From assembly GCA_019695185.1 (NCBI GenBank), contig JAIBAN010000020.1, positions 27,943 through 91,942 on the forward strand: DNA of 64,000 nucleotides, in the 5' to 3' direction. Numbering within the stretch: the stretch's first letter is position 1; each line of letters starts with the position of its first letter. Made by a program: the position numbers and the translations under genes. The DNA is from Blastocatellia bacterium (lineage in GTDB: Bacteria; Acidobacteriota; Blastocatellia; Chloracidobacteriales; Chloracidobacteriaceae). Below, one piece after another: positions 17,020-26,489 of this stretch. The notes below the pieces were generated by a model, which worked only from the letters and a program-made list of their open reading frames with translations, did no database searches and had not been told where the DNA came from.

Positions 17020-17189
17020 ACCGGGCCACGCGGATTGCGGATGCATTGTCCGTTTACAAATTTAGGTTGTGTCTTGAAATTCAGGAAACTCTGGTTGATT
17101 GGGGGGATCCTTTCACGTCTTTCCTGATTTTCAAGACCCTGGTTTAGCAAACCCAACCGATGACGGGTCGCCTGCCGCCGGGACCCGGT

Positions 17190-17693
17190 TCATCGGCTGA
17201 ACTGTCGCAGGTGATGGTCAGCGTGTAAATAACCCCAGCGGAGCCATTCCGCCTCGCTCATGCGGCCAAAAATGGGATGCTCCCCCCATTCAAAAGAGCG
17301 TGGGGATGCAGTCATCTTTTCAATCAGAAAAACCAGTTCTGCCACATCCCGGACGAATTCCACTGGCGGGGTGCCAGCTTGTTCCTGGTCGAATTCAGGG
17401 CGGGTGACAATCCCTTTGGGCCATCGCAGCGGAACCTGCAAGGCAATCCACTTGACCACCACCCGATGAAAAATGGTTCCGACGAGCGGTGTTTGGCGTT
17501 CACCCCAGGCACATTTGAAGGCATCGTTGAGGTGACACACCATCTGATGAACATTCATTCGTCCCCACCGGCGGGGACTCTGCGGCGTCAAAAGGGCAAT
17601 CCGGGCCAGAATCTCCGCTTTATCGGTAGCATGCGCCAATGTCTTCACAAACGGTTCCTTCCTCTCGTCCGGTGTGACCGGTTCCCTATTCAA
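17190..17693 (-). CDS. DinB-superfamily (DUF1569-like) protein
   Basis: A 167-residue protein. The four-helix-bundle pattern of the DinB/YfiT superfamily is seen in MNVHQMVCHLNDA (first metal His region, near 47) and LRWGYLHADHHLRQF near the C-terminus, where the family supplies further His ligands. DUF1569 members show this HxxHH ending. The enzymatic activity of most members is unknown; some are thiol-dependent transferases. The frame overlaps the end of the upstream EreA-like gene by eight bases, indicating coupled translation. The exact start is uncertain, since VKTLAHA from an internal GTG is also possible. Confidence 0.75.
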   Translation of the reverse strand: MNREPVTPDERKEPFVKTLAHATDKAEILARIALLTPQSPRRWGRMNVHQMVCHLNDAFKCAWGERQTPLVGTIFHRVVVKWIALQVPLRWPKGIVTRPEFDQEQAGTPPVEFVRDVAELVFLIEKMTASPRSFEWGEHPIFGRMSEAEWLRWGYLHADHHLRQFSR

Positions 17694-18987
17694 ACAGCGT
17701 CGAAGCGTGAATTTCCGGAATCACAATCGCCATGTCATACCCCCAAATAAACTCTTCCAGGCGCGGGTCAATCTTTCCGAGTTTCCGCCCTTGCGCCAAA
17801 GGGCGCAGCGGACGCAAATCCAGGAGGGTCCAGTTTTTGCCCTGTGCGGCAGCCAACAAGGGTTTGACGTCGAAAAAATTCATTTCCTCCACGACATTAT
17901 AGGGTTTCTTCTTGTCAGCCTCATTGCCAACAAAAGGAAAATATCCATTGGTGGCTCCGCCCGCGCCCACCACCACCACGTGGAGCGACTGGGAACCATT
18001 GGAGGCCGCCAGTTCAGCCGCCAGATTTCCCATATCATAGACATTCAGCCAGCTTCGCCCTCGTTTTGTGTGCATCATGCCAAACTTGAACAGAACTTTG
18101 GGCAGCTTGCCGTCCCGTTTGTAGGCCTGTTTGTAATAATCCATAAAATGCTGCTTCATGAGCTTGGAACGCTGCGTATTGGAGGCATAGCCCTGATTCC
18201 CGGCATTTTTCAGGTACACTTCCCAGCTTACCTTCAGTTCCCGGAAAATTTCTGCAACCGCCGGGTTCGGCACTCCTTCCAGCGCCTTTTCCAGCCGGTC
18301 AAAATCCTCCGGACGGGCAGATGCCATAAAGACCGAGGCCGGGTTTTTGCTTTCGACCATGTGGGCAAATTCGGTTTTGAGCGGCTGATACATTTCCTGG
18401 ACAACCGCCTCCGCCTTGGTTTTGCGAGTCAACTCGACCAATCGTTCAAAATGAAAATTTGCTGAGAGGATAAACTCCTGGTCGAGCCCCCACAGCCAAT
18501 TGGTTTTTTGCCTGGTTTTTGAACCAATGGCCTGCACCATGGCGCATTCCTCTTTCCAAAAGTAAAACGGAATGCCGAAAGGATACTGTTTGTTCATAGT
18601 TGCCAGAGCTTCGGTACTGTTTGGCCCTCTCGCCACCTTTTCCAGATGCCGGGCTGAAAGCGGGCCGATTTCCGAGGCAAAATATTCAAATCCGGCTGGT
18701 GCCAATTCCTCAAAGAGCATGGCGGTCAACTGTGGCATTTCCGTCATCCCGTGGTCTTCGCCTAACAGCACAAACTGGGCTGCCTTGGCTTCCCGGTGTA
18801 ACACATCGGCTCCGGCACCGGTCAATTTTCCCCCTTCAACCGTCAGGGGATAGGCATTCTTGGTCAAGGCAGCTCCCAGAGGGTCCGCCGGCTTTTCCTG
18901 AGCCACCACCGGCCAACGGGTTCCCTGAAATGCCACGGCTGCCACCAAAAGGGCAAAAAACCACCAACGCAATTGAAAGAAACGCAT
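17686..18987 (-). CDS. Exported EreA/ChaN-like (Tiki superfamily) protein
   Basis: A protein of about 433 residues with a signal peptide (MRFFQLRWW, hydrophobic core, VVAQE). ATG at 18987 is preferred because GAGG sits six bases before it; a TTG lies 12 bases further upstream. The core begins VLLGEDHGMTEMPQL, which resembles the LGExHG entry of erythromycin-esterase-like and ChaN/TraB (Tiki) proteins, where His and Glu residues form the catalytic or haem/metal site. Later GMMHTKRG and VVGAGGATNGYF could supply further site residues. No antibiotic-resistance role should be inferred. The stop overlaps the DinB-like gene start, so the two are probably one operon. Confidence 0.65.
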   Translation of the reverse strand: MRFFQLRWWFFALLVAAVAFQGTRWPVVAQEKPADPLGAALTKNAYPLTVEGGKLTGAGADVLHREAKAAQFVLLGEDHGMTEMPQLTAMLFEELAPAGFEYFASEIGPLSARHLEKVARGPNSTEALATMNKQYPFGIPFYFWKEECAMVQAIGSKTRQKTNWLWGLDQEFILSANFHFERLVELTRKTKAEAVVQEMYQPLKTEFAHMVESKNPASVFMASARPEDFDRLEKALEGVPNPAVAEIFRELKVSWEVYLKNAGNQGYASNTQRSKLMKQHFMDYYKQAYKRDGKLPKVLFKFGMMHTKRGRSWLNVYDMGNLAAELAASNGSQSLHVVVVGAGGATNGYFPFVGNEADKKKPYNVVEEMNFFDVKPLLAAAQGKNWTLLDLRPLRPLAQGRKLGKIDPRLEEFIWGYDMAIVIPEIHASTLFE

Positions 18988-19020
18988 AATTTTCCTCAAA
19001 GAAGAACGATGGGTTTGAAT

Positions 19021-19626
19021 TTACCCAACCTGAGCTGGTTGGTACTGACGCAAGCGCAGGAACAAAACAAAATGCGTGGCAAAAATAAGCGGAACCAAAA
19101 AGGTTGGCAACAGGGCCAGCGGCAATTTTAACAAGGCGTTTAACTGGCTGAAGTCGTTCAGCCCAATCCGGGCCGCAGTTCCCACCACAAAAATAATGTC
19201 CAGCAGGCCTAAAATATTCCAGACAAAATAGACTCTCCGGAGAGAAAGTCCGGTTGGAGGCCCCCAGAATAACAACCCCACCGCCCCGCTGGCAGCCACG
19301 ATGTCACCCCATCCGCCAGGGACGGCAAAGGCATAAGGAAGCTCACCACGTCCATACAAAACCAGAAAATACATCCCCACGAAACGACCCAGATGCGGAA
19401 TCAGAAACAATCTCATGTCAACCTGTTCGGTCCATGCCCGAACGGGCGGAACCCTGGTGAAAACCAAAAAGGAAAGGAAAGCCAAACCTACAATCAACAA
19501 CTGTGGGGCCGGCGGGCGCAGCATTTGGGTCAATCCCAAAGCACCAGCCAAAAAGGCTAACCCAAACCATATCGCAACCCCTGTGACAATCGTCGTGGTA
19601 TGAACCAAAGCGGGTTTCTGTGCCAT
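19021..19626 (-). CDS. Polytopic membrane protein, function unknown
   Basis: A 201-residue protein starting MAQKPALVH. Five to six hydrophobic helices are visible (near 10-32, 40-55, 72-88, 98-118, 128-148 and 165-190), separated by short charged loops such as RVPPVRAW and LSLRRVYF. No family motif was recognised. It lies 33 bases upstream of the EreA-like gene on the same strand and may share its transcript. The longer frame up to 19722 was rejected because the added residues are polar and precede a natural membrane-protein start. Confidence 0.68.
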   Translation of the reverse strand: MAQKPALVHTTTIVTGVAIWFGLAFLAGALGLTQMLRPPAPQLLIVGLAFLSFLVFTRVPPVRAWTEQVDMRLFLIPHLGRFVGMYFLVLYGRGELPYAFAVPGGWGDIVAASGAVGLLFWGPPTGLSLRRVYFVWNILGLLDIIFVVGTAARIGLNDFSQLNALLKLPLALLPTFLVPLIFATHFVLFLRLRQYQPAQVG

Positions 19627-19775
19627 GAACCAAACCTCAAGCCTGAATTTTTGTTGGATGTGCGGCTCTGAACGTTTGACATGGGTTTGTTTGTTCGATT
19701 CCGATTGAATTTGGCTTTTCACCCTTCACCATTCAAAACCTGCTTGGTCCTCAGTCTTCAGTCCTTGTTTGCTCC

Positions 19776-21524
19776 TCAAAATGTGGCTTGTCCAAAGGAA
19801 ACCGCCCGCAAAAATGAAATATCGGCCGTGGTGATTGCCCCGTCGCCCCGACAAATACCATTGACCGGTGTGACATCGGTGGCCAGTCGTTGGCGAACTG
19901 TGGGAGTTGCCTGAAATTGCGAAAACGCACGGCTTAAAGCCACATCATTGGAATTGGCCAAGGCTCCGTCTCCGTTGGTATCCCCCCACAACACAAATTC
20001 CGGAAAAGTGGCGGTTCCGTTGCACGGCGGAGTTGAGGTATCCGGCAGGTTGCTCGTGGTGGCATCATTGCCATTCACCCGCACGGTCACATAGCCGTTG
20101 AGATTGGCGGTTCCGGTTCCCGAACTCGGAATGGTCACCGTCAAGGTCGTGGAATTGGCCACCGTCACCGCTGCGGCGGGAATCAAGCGGGTGCCTCCGA
20201 AAAAGACCTGGGTACTGCCGCTGACGAAATTGGTGCCCACAACGGTCAAGGTTTTCCCTGGAGCGGAGGCAATCGGGGTGAAACGGGTGATAGTTGGCAC
20301 CGGGGTCACACTTTCCCGGAAATTGGAAACCGTCACCGCTGTGTTATTGAGTGATTGCGCATTGTCCCTGGTTCCGGCCAGTCCGGTCGGAAGTCCGGTG
20401 TAGTTCACATTCGGGTTGGAAAAATGCGCCACCCTGGTGCATCCCTGGGTACACTCCGAACTGTAGGACATGACCGTGCGAAATTGTCCATCCACAAAAT
20501 GACCGTAAGAATAGGCGTAAGCCGCCGTACCGCCGTTGGCTGGATCGTGCTGACTGCCCTGGGTATGGCCCAGTTCATGGGCAAAGGAAAGATTTCCTAC
20601 CGCACAGCCCCGGTCGGTAATTGAATAGGCACTGGAGGCAAAAGTGGTATTGACATTGGTCATTACATAGCCGATGCCACAGGCGCTGGGAAGCACCTCC
20701 ACAATCAGCGACATGAGGTCAGCCCGGTACTGGTCCCGCAGAGCCTGGGCGGTTGTATTCGCCCGAAAGTTGGAAAGCATCTGGCTGGCTGTTCCGGTCT
20801 CGCTGAAATCCAGTTCCCCGGTATAAACCATTTGCAAACGGGTGGTGATATTGCTGTTGGCATAGGCGGTGTTGGTTATATCCACTGCACTTTGGGCGGT
20901 GGCCTGAATCTGGGTGGTGCCGCCCGCTGCCGTGCGGGCCGCCGCTGTGTACAGCACCATCACATCAATCCGGCTCCCGTTATCCACTTCCGGAGTGCCA
21001 CTGCGCACGACTGTTGGTTCAACCGCATTGGAGGCTGCAACCGGGACCGCCCCACCACAAGGTTTGAAACTGGAAAAATCTACCTTTTCAATCACATGGC
21101 GGTTTCCCGCCTGGGGTATCACCTGAAAGGTTCCAGTGGGAAGATAGAGTAACCCTGAAACAACTCCGTCCACCGCTGAAATGGTCACGTCATGCTGGCT
21201 CCCGGTCGGATGTGGGGCCTTTCCCCGCCAGGTGAAGCTGTTCATCGAACGGCCTTCAAATTCAGTCCGGCCCACCGGAAATGTGTTTCCCGCAGGTGTT
21301 TCAACCTCCACCACCCCAACCTCTGGCATCCGTAGGGCTTCCAAATTGATCCGGACTTCCGCCGCTTTACCGGGTACCGTGGCGGCCAGGTACTCAAACA
21401 AACGTACCCTTTTTTGAAGTCCCGCTCTGGCTTGCCAACGGGCTTCAGTCCACCCTGGCAGTCCAATCAACCCCATCCCTAAAACCATCAGAAAAAACCA
21501 TTTTCCCAGGTGCCGTCGAATCAT
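19776..21524 (-). CDS. Secreted reprolysin-type zinc metalloprotease with IPT/TIG and dockerin-like C-terminus
   Basis: A 582-residue exported protease. The second of two adjacent ATGs (21524) is favoured because GAGG lies five bases before it. A signal peptide (MIRRHLGKW, hydrophobic core, WTEA) precedes a pro-region. The catalytic zinc motif HELGHTQGSQHD (near 315-326) fits the HExxHxxGxxHD of metzincins (M12B/reprolysin-like). An IPT/TIG domain (410-490) and a dockerin-like segment (508-582; DTNGDG and a second Asp loop) follow. That C-terminal module is nearly identical in order and wording to those of the adhesin at 5604 and the protease at 22318. The divergent gene at 21680 shares its upstream region. 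Confidence 0.9.
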   Translation of the reverse strand: MIRRHLGKWFFLMVLGMGLIGLPGWTEARWQARAGLQKRVRLFEYLAATVPGKAAEVRINLEALRMPEVGVVEVETPAGNTFPVGRTEFEGRSMNSFTWRGKAPHPTGSQHDVTISAVDGVVSGLLYLPTGTFQVIPQAGNRHVIEKVDFSSFKPCGGAVPVAASNAVEPTVVRSGTPEVDNGSRIDVMVLYTAAARTAAGGTTQIQATAQSAVDITNTAYANSNITTRLQMVYTGELDFSETGTASQMLSNFRANTTAQALRDQYRADLMSLIVEVLPSACGIGYVMTNVNTTFASSAYSITDRGCAVGNLSFAHELGHTQGSQHDPANGGTAAYAYSYGHFVDGQFRTVMSYSSECTQGCTRVAHFSNPNVNYTGLPTGLAGTRDNAQSLNNTAVTVSNFRESVTPVPTITRFTPIASAPGKTLTVVGTNFVSGSTQVFFGGTRLIPAAAVTVANSTTLTVTIPSSGTGTANLNGYVTVRVNGNDATTSNLPDTSTPPCNGTATFPEFVLWGDTNGDGALANSNDVALSRAFSQFQATPTVRQRLATDVTPVNGICRGDGAITTADISFLRAVSFGQATF

Positions 21525-21552
21525 CATAACCTCACTTTGTCTTGAAGAGGAA

Positions 21553-21580
21553 TTCGAAAACCTTTCGAATATTTTCGAAC
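21553..21580. promoter_or_regulatory. TTCGAAA-N3-TTTCGAA inverted repeat plus third half-site (candidate operator)
   Basis: TTCGAAA (21553-21559) and TTTCGAA (21563-21569) form an inverted repeat with a 3-base centre, and a third TTTCGAAC follows at 21573-21580 in helical phase. The site is 29-56 bp upstream of the metalloprotease start, in the divergent spacer. The same design recurs at 26617-26635 near the prophage end. The binding protein is unknown. Confidence 0.45.
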
Positions 21581-21679
21581 AAAACACTCTTGCCAAACGT
21601 TTCCAGAAACAGGCGGGACACCCCTCGCCCAACTTTCAAAGACTTGTTGTAAGCTTATATTTGAAAAGGAGTTATTGTC

Positions 21680-22111
21680 ATGGCCAAAGCCAAACGCGTT
21701 GCCAAATCTCAACAGGAAATTTTGAACTCCGCCTTGACCGAATGGGCAACCTTGTCCCAACAAATCGCCCCCCAAGTATATCGCATGAAGCAACTGGAAG
21801 CCCAAATTGATGAAACCATCAAAGCCATTTCCCTCGACGCCGAAGGCCAATTGCACAGCAATTCCATCGAAACTGAAACTGCCAAAGTTGCCCTCATGGT
21901 CGCCAAGGTGCGAACCGTTGACGCCAAACGGTTTATCACCAGTGTGGCAGAGACCAACCGGAACGAAGCCTTTTGGGATTGCCTTTGGGTGGGAGCCGCA
22001 CGAGCCGAAAAATTTCTGCCAGCCGACGTTTTTTCAACCTTGGCTGAGGTCAACACCGAAGTCAGAATCAAAATGTGGTTGAAACCGACGTTTCCCCCGA
22101 CCATCACCTAA
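21680..22111 (+). CDS. Small helical protein, function unknown
   Basis: A 143-residue protein with a strong ribosome site (AAGGAG about seven bases before ATG). The first 60 residues are Lys/Gln/Glu-rich and heptad-like (RMKQLEAQIDETI), suggesting a short coiled coil. A more hydrophobic part (WDCLWVGAARAEKFL) and a Pro-rich end follow. It is divergent from the metalloprotease and convergent with the subtilisin gene, so it forms a single-gene unit. A loose resemblance to Mu Gam-like helical proteins was considered but not supported. The gene is likely real; its role is unknown. Confidence 0.62.
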   Translation: MAKAKRVAKSQQEILNSALTEWATLSQQIAPQVYRMKQLEAQIDETIKAISLDAEGQLHSNSIETETAKVALMVAKVRTVDAKRFITSVAETNRNEAFWDCLWVGAARAEKFLPADVFSTLAEVNTEVRIKMWLKPTFPPTIT

Positions 22112-22250
22112 GTTCCCCAACGGATTTGGACTGCGGTAAATGGTCAAGGTGCGGAGGGTTTCTCCACCAACTGCGCTTCACCATTCACAACCACCTGCGA
22201 ATTTATTTCCGAACTTGTTCCCCGGCCCATCTTTCTCCAAATAAAAAAAA

Positions 22251-22277
22251 ATGGCCGCCCTCAACCGGGGCGGCCAT
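22251..22277 (-). terminator. Intrinsic terminator of the subtilisin gene
   Basis: A ten-base-pair GC-rich stem (ATGGCCGCCC pairing with GGGCGGCCAT, 7-base loop) is followed on the minus strand by a run of nine T. It lies 40 bases after the subtilisin stop. On the plus strand it is followed by TGCTTGTTTT, so it may also end the gene at 21680. Confidence 0.9.
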
Positions 22278-22317
22278 GCTTGTTTTAAGGCTTTTCAGGC
22301 TGAAATCCAGGAAAAAA

Positions 22318-25300
22318 TTAGAAGTCAGTCTGTCCAAACGAAACGGCCCGGAGGAAAGCAATGTCAGTGGCTCCGAGTGTTCCGTCACCCCGACAGGCTC
22401 CATTAACCGGCACCACGTCGGCAGCCAGCCGCTGCCGCACGGTCGGGGTTGCCTGGAATTGGGTAAAGGCCCGCGCCAAAGCAACGTCGTTTGCCTGAGC
22501 CCGCAATCCATCTCCCGTGATGTCGCCCCACAGCACGAATTCCGAGAACGTGGCCGTCAGGCTGCATGGCGGAGTGGAATTATCCGCCAGTGCCTGGGTT
22601 GTCGCCTGGGAAGCGCCGTCCACCACTGTCAGATAGCCGTTGATGTTTCCGTTCCCTGTGGTTGAAGCAGGCACCACCACATTCAAAGTTTGGGCGTCCA
22701 CAAACGTCACTGAGGCAGCCGGAACCAAACGCGTTCCGCCAAAGAAGACCTGCGAAGCCGCCGTAAAGCCAGTTCCTTTGACCACAATCGTTTTACCTGC
22801 TGCCGAGGCAATCGGGGCAAAACCAGTCACGGTCACACTGCCTGGAGCCGCACTACAGCACGTGTAGGCAGACCGGGTGATTTCCAATTGCCAACAGAAC
22901 AGCGTACCGGTGTCCTGGGTGGCATCGTCGTTAATACTCAGGGTCCAGGTTCCATTCGACGCTTTTCCGTTCAGGGCCGACAGCACCTGATCGGGTTTGA
23001 AGGAACCGGCATAGGGCGGCGTGCCGGCGCTGATGGCTGTGGCGGCGGCATCGTCAAACACCGTAAAGGTGCCAGTACAATCGTTGTTTCCGCTGCCATA
23101 GTTGTCACCGCTGCTGCCCCGGCGGTTGGAAAGCACGATTGACGTGTTATCCGGAGCAATCAAAGTCAGGGCAATGTCGCCGTCAAAGGTGTGATTCAAC
23201 CGCACCTTGACATTGACATCCGTGATTTGACCGGAATCCGGCACGTTGACGGTTGAGGTGACCGTGTTATTATCCGGAATCGGCACACTGATTCCACCAC
23301 TGCTGTAGGTATTGGTGGCCGGAGCCCCCAAGGCCCCCACCGTAAAGTTAAAGCTGACTGTTCCCAAGTTGGTGGCTCCATCCTGTAAGGCAAAAGTCGC
23401 CGTCAGCACTCCGCCACAGGTCAATCCACTGCTGGCCGTAAAAGTAAAGGAGCGGGTGGCAGGCCCGCCGCCACTGTTCAAGGCACCATAGTTTTGGGCT
23501 GCGCTCGGAGCCACCACACCACCTGTTGCCTGCAAGGTAGCCGTCAGGTTTGTGGTGCTCGCCGTACCGATATTGCGCAGAGCGAAATCAAGGGTCACCG
23601 TTTCCCCTGGATCAATCGCGCCGTTGGCCGGCGCGCAGTTCTGAGCCGTAATCAGGCTGTTGTCCGCATTGATCACCGGCAAACTGGCCGCCGTGGCATT
23701 GACCACCACCAGGGCAAAATGCTGGTCGGTCAAATCGGCATTTCCCAAAACCCCATCGCCGTTGAGCGCGGTGGCCGTCACTTTGACCGCCATGGTCGTT
23801 CCGACAGCCAAGCCAGCCGGAAGGAACACGTTTTCAACGTTGTTTTTTGTGTCAAAGGAACCGCCCGCGATGGAAAGTCCACCGCTCAACACATTGCCTT
23901 TGTAGGTATTTCCGCCCACAGACACTTCCAAATCAAGGTTATTGACCAGGGCCGGGTCATTCAGGGCCGGCGGGTCGGTCCAGACCAGGGTGACACGCAG
24001 GGGTTTGGTTGCATCGGCTACCGTTCCGGTAAAGACATAGTTGTCTCCAGGACTGGAAAGTGTTTGGGTTTGGTCAATGTATTGGGTTGGAATGCCCGTG
24101 TTGAGCACATTTTTGAGGTTCATGCGGCCCCAGCCTTCATCACCGTTCGGAATGGGCGACGTGGCTCCGGTTCCTGTCATTTCAACAGCTCCGTTGATGA
24201 GCGCGGCTTTGACAAGGGCCGGGCTGGGGTTGGCACCGGCGTGGCCGTTTTTCCAAAACTGGGTAAAGAGGGCTGCGCCACCGGAAACCAACGGACAGGC
24301 ATGGGAAGTGCCACTGCTCCACCGGTGGTTCGTGTCAATATTGCCAAACAACACGTCCGGCCCGGAACGTCCGCCTGACACACCATCGCCAGGAGCCGTA
24401 ATATCCGGTTTGATGCGACCATCAGCCGCCAATCCGCGACTGGAAAAGCTGGGAACCTCTTCAAGGCTGGTAAATGCCGGGTCAAGCTCTGAGCGAAGAT
24501 TTTCACTGGCTGCCACTGCAATCAGGTTTTTGGCCACTTTCGGACGGGTCAGGCCGCTGGTTCCCTGATTTCCGGCGGAGAAAATAATCAACAACGGATC
24601 CACCGTCCCGGCAGTCGAGCCATCCCGCACGAACCCGTCAAACTGGGCTGTGAACGAGTCATAGGCATTGCTGTTCGTTCCATTGCCCCAACTGTTGCTG
24701 CTGATGAAACCCGGTACACCGTTGACCCCGTTGGTCGTCAAGGTGTCGTTGGCCGTATCGGCTTCCGTGCCGGTATAGCCTGTGCGCAGAAACGGAATGT
24801 TGACAATATGAGCTTTGGGGGCAACACCCAAGCCGTAGTTGTAACCGGTTGGGTCCAAAGAACCAAAAGGCGTATCGCCCGCAATAATCGTCGCGTTCAA
24901 GTGGCCATGGCCATCGGCTCCGACCGCCGCTCCCCGCAGGGGGCCGTCTTTGGCATTTGTGGCCGTCGTGTAAAAACCACCGTCACCTGGTATGCCGACG
25001 CCGTCGTCCACCACCGAAACCGTCACATTCTGGCCATTGACCCCAAACTGGGTTTGCGGATTGTAACCGGGGGCGGCAATCGTGCCGGGGCTGGTGTAGT
25101 TTCCGGCGATAATCTGGTTGGCCCGTTCATCCTCTTTGGTCGGCTTGTAATACGGGTCCATGGCAATCACATCACTCAGGCTCAGGATGGTTTTGACCAT
25201 TTCCGGTTTGAGCCGTGCCCGAATCACATTGAAATAGTTATTTGGCAGGGTAATCCGGTGCAAAATCGAGCCGTTCACGGTCGTTACCTGGTTGGCTACT

Positions 25301-26076
25301 TTTTCAAAACCGGCCCGCTTGTAAATGGCAATGTCATAGGTGGATTCCTCGGTGGCCCCAAACACCACCGGGTTGCCGCCCGGTTTCTGCCGGTTGTTTT
25401 GGGAATTTCCAAAAACCCAACTCAGGGCCGGACCGGCTTTGTACACCGGCTGGTAGGCTCCAACCCAGCGCACCCGTGGATGCTGATTGATTTTGGCCAT
25501 TGTTTCAGGGGTTCCATAGACCAGAAACGCCTGATTCGGCACATATTGAATCACTTCCCCGCCCAGGCTCCGCACTTCGTCAAGCCAGGAATCACGCACC
25601 GGAGCCACAAACTGGACCAGATAATAATCCGCCTCAACTCCGGGCACTTCCCGAAACCCTCCGACGGCCCGGTAATTGGTGCCCGGATTGGTGCGAAGCG
25701 GGTCAAACTGCAAGCCCCGCAAACTGACCGTGGTATCAAGCGGAGTTACTTCCAGATTGTTTGAAGCCGGCCCGCGCCGCAAATTCTGGAGTGCCGTCGG
25801 AGAAACGGCGACCACCACATAAGAGCCATAATCCTCAATGATGGTTCCCACCTGGGCGGCGGCTTCCCGGTCAGCGGTGGAGCGAATCGGAATTTGGGAG
25901 AAAATCAATGACTGGTCATAAGCCAGCGGTTTGACGGATTGAGAGCTGACCGAACTGCCTGCGGTCAACCCGTTGCGCTCGTAAGCCCGCAGGTTGACAT
26001 GGGGAAAACCACAAACCAGGACCCCCATGCCAAGTGCAATTGTAAGTGAAAACAACCAACGCATATTTCGATTCAC
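22318..26076 (-). CDS. Secreted subtilisin-like (S8) protease with P-domain, IPT/TIG and dockerin-like C-terminus
   Basis: A secreted protease of about 1,252 residues. GTG at 26076 is chosen because AAGGAG stands seven bases before it; the signal sequence MRWLFSLTIAL follows at once. A pro-region is followed by the catalytic triad: Asp in VVDDGVG (near 356), His in GHGHLN (near 390) and Ser in GTSHA (near 590). An adhesion/CARDB-like region and a proprotein-convertase P-domain (about 930-1070; FDGDIALTL, NGTWTLSI) come next. An IPT/TIG domain (1080-1160) and a dockerin-like segment (1180-1252) end the protein. It is the last chromosomal gene before the prophage junction. Confidence 0.93.
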   Translation of the reverse strand: MNRNMRWLFSLTIALGMGVLVCGFPHVNLRAYERNGLTAGSSVSSQSVKPLAYDQSLIFSQIPIRSTADREAAAQVGTIIEDYGSYVVVAVSPTALQNLRRGPASNNLEVTPLDTTVSLRGLQFDPLRTNPGTNYRAVGGFREVPGVEADYYLVQFVAPVRDSWLDEVRSLGGEVIQYVPNQAFLVYGTPETMAKINQHPRVRWVGAYQPVYKAGPALSWVFGNSQNNRQKPGGNPVVFGATEESTYDIAIYKRAGFEKVANQVTTVNGSILHRITLPNNYFNVIRARLKPEMVKTILSLSDVIAMDPYYKPTKEDERANQIIAGNYTSPGTIAAPGYNPQTQFGVNGQNVTVSVVDDGVGIPGDGGFYTTATNAKDGPLRGAAVGADGHGHLNATIIAGDTPFGSLDPTGYNYGLGVAPKAHIVNIPFLRTGYTGTEADTANDTLTTNGVNGVPGFISSNSWGNGTNSNAYDSFTAQFDGFVRDGSTAGTVDPLLIIFSAGNQGTSGLTRPKVAKNLIAVAASENLRSELDPAFTSLEEVPSFSSRGLAADGRIKPDITAPGDGVSGGRSGPDVLFGNIDTNHRWSSGTSHACPLVSGGAALFTQFWKNGHAGANPSPALVKAALINGAVEMTGTGATSPIPNGDEGWGRMNLKNVLNTGIPTQYIDQTQTLSSPGDNYVFTGTVADATKPLRVTLVWTDPPALNDPALVNNLDLEVSVGGNTYKGNVLSGGLSIAGGSFDTKNNVENVFLPAGLAVGTTMAVKVTATALNGDGVLGNADLTDQHFALVVVNATAASLPVINADNSLITAQNCAPANGAIDPGETVTLDFALRNIGTASTTNLTATLQATGGVVAPSAAQNYGALNSGGGPATRSFTFTASSGLTCGGVLTATFALQDGATNLGTVSFNFTVGALGAPATNTYSSGGISVPIPDNNTVTSTVNVPDSGQITDVNVKVRLNHTFDGDIALTLIAPDNTSIVLSNRRGSSGDNYGSGNNDCTGTFTVFDDAAATAISAGTPPYAGSFKPDQVLSALNGKASNGTWTLSINDDATQDTGTLFCWQLEITRSAYTCCSAAPGSVTVTGFAPIASAAGKTIVVKGTGFTAASQVFFGGTRLVPAASVTFVDAQTLNVVVPASTTGNGNINGYLTVVDGASQATTQALADNSTPPCSLTATFSEFVLWGDITGDGLRAQANDVALARAFTQFQATPTVRQRLAADVVPVNGACRGDGTLGATDIAFLRAVSFGQTDF

Positions 26077-26454
26077 TATGAAACTCCTTACTGTGCGTGA
26101 ATAGAACTGACAGTCCTGGGTGGCCGCCATGAGAGGTTTCCCGTGCCAGGTTGTGTCGGTACCAAACAAATGTGATTTTGGAAATGTGTCGTTGCAAAGC
26201 GACTTGCCCAACCGTCCAACAGTCATTTCGTAGGTTGAATTTCCAGTGCAGGGCCTGAGCAAGCTGGACAGTGTGAACACCACAACCACACTGTTGAGGG
26301 TGATGGAATAGGTGCGGGCTTTGACCAATCGAGTGGAATGGTTTGAAATGACTGAGCGGTCGCCCCAAACTAACGACTTTCGGGCAAACTGTCAAGAAAG
26401 TACAGGAAAAACCGACCCGCGCGAGGAACCCCGCGCAGGATGAGAGAAATGAAA
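26077..26454. other. Gene-free spacer between the subtilisin gene and the tRNA remnant
   Basis: About 380 bp upstream of the subtilisin gene. Frames crossing it are low-quality extensions of that gene. It carries the AAGGAG site of the subtilisin gene at its left end. No promoter consensus or other element was identified. Confidence 0.45.
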
Positions 26455-26481
26455 GAAGCCCACCTCGGCGAAGTGGGCTTC
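26455..26481 (-). terminator. Terminator of the disrupted tRNA gene
   Basis: GAAGCCCAC pairs perfectly with GTGGGCTTC (9-bp stem, 9-base loop), and the minus strand continues TTTCATTTC. It sits nine bases after the tRNA discriminator position, so it is most simply the original tRNA terminator on the chromosomal side of the junction. Confidence 0.75.
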
Positions 26482-26489
26482 CATCACAA

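Noticed and set aside
17686..18987. Erythromycin resistance gene
   Set aside because: Only the superfamily fold entry is seen, the protein is exported and key EreA features cannot be confirmed by eye.
21680..22111. Mu Gam-like host-nuclease inhibitor
   Set aside because: Only loose helical similarity and no phage neighbours on this side of the attachment site.
23494..25764. Two plus-strand frames of about 300 codons over the subtilisin gene
   Set aside because: Shadow frames of the protease with no independent evidence.
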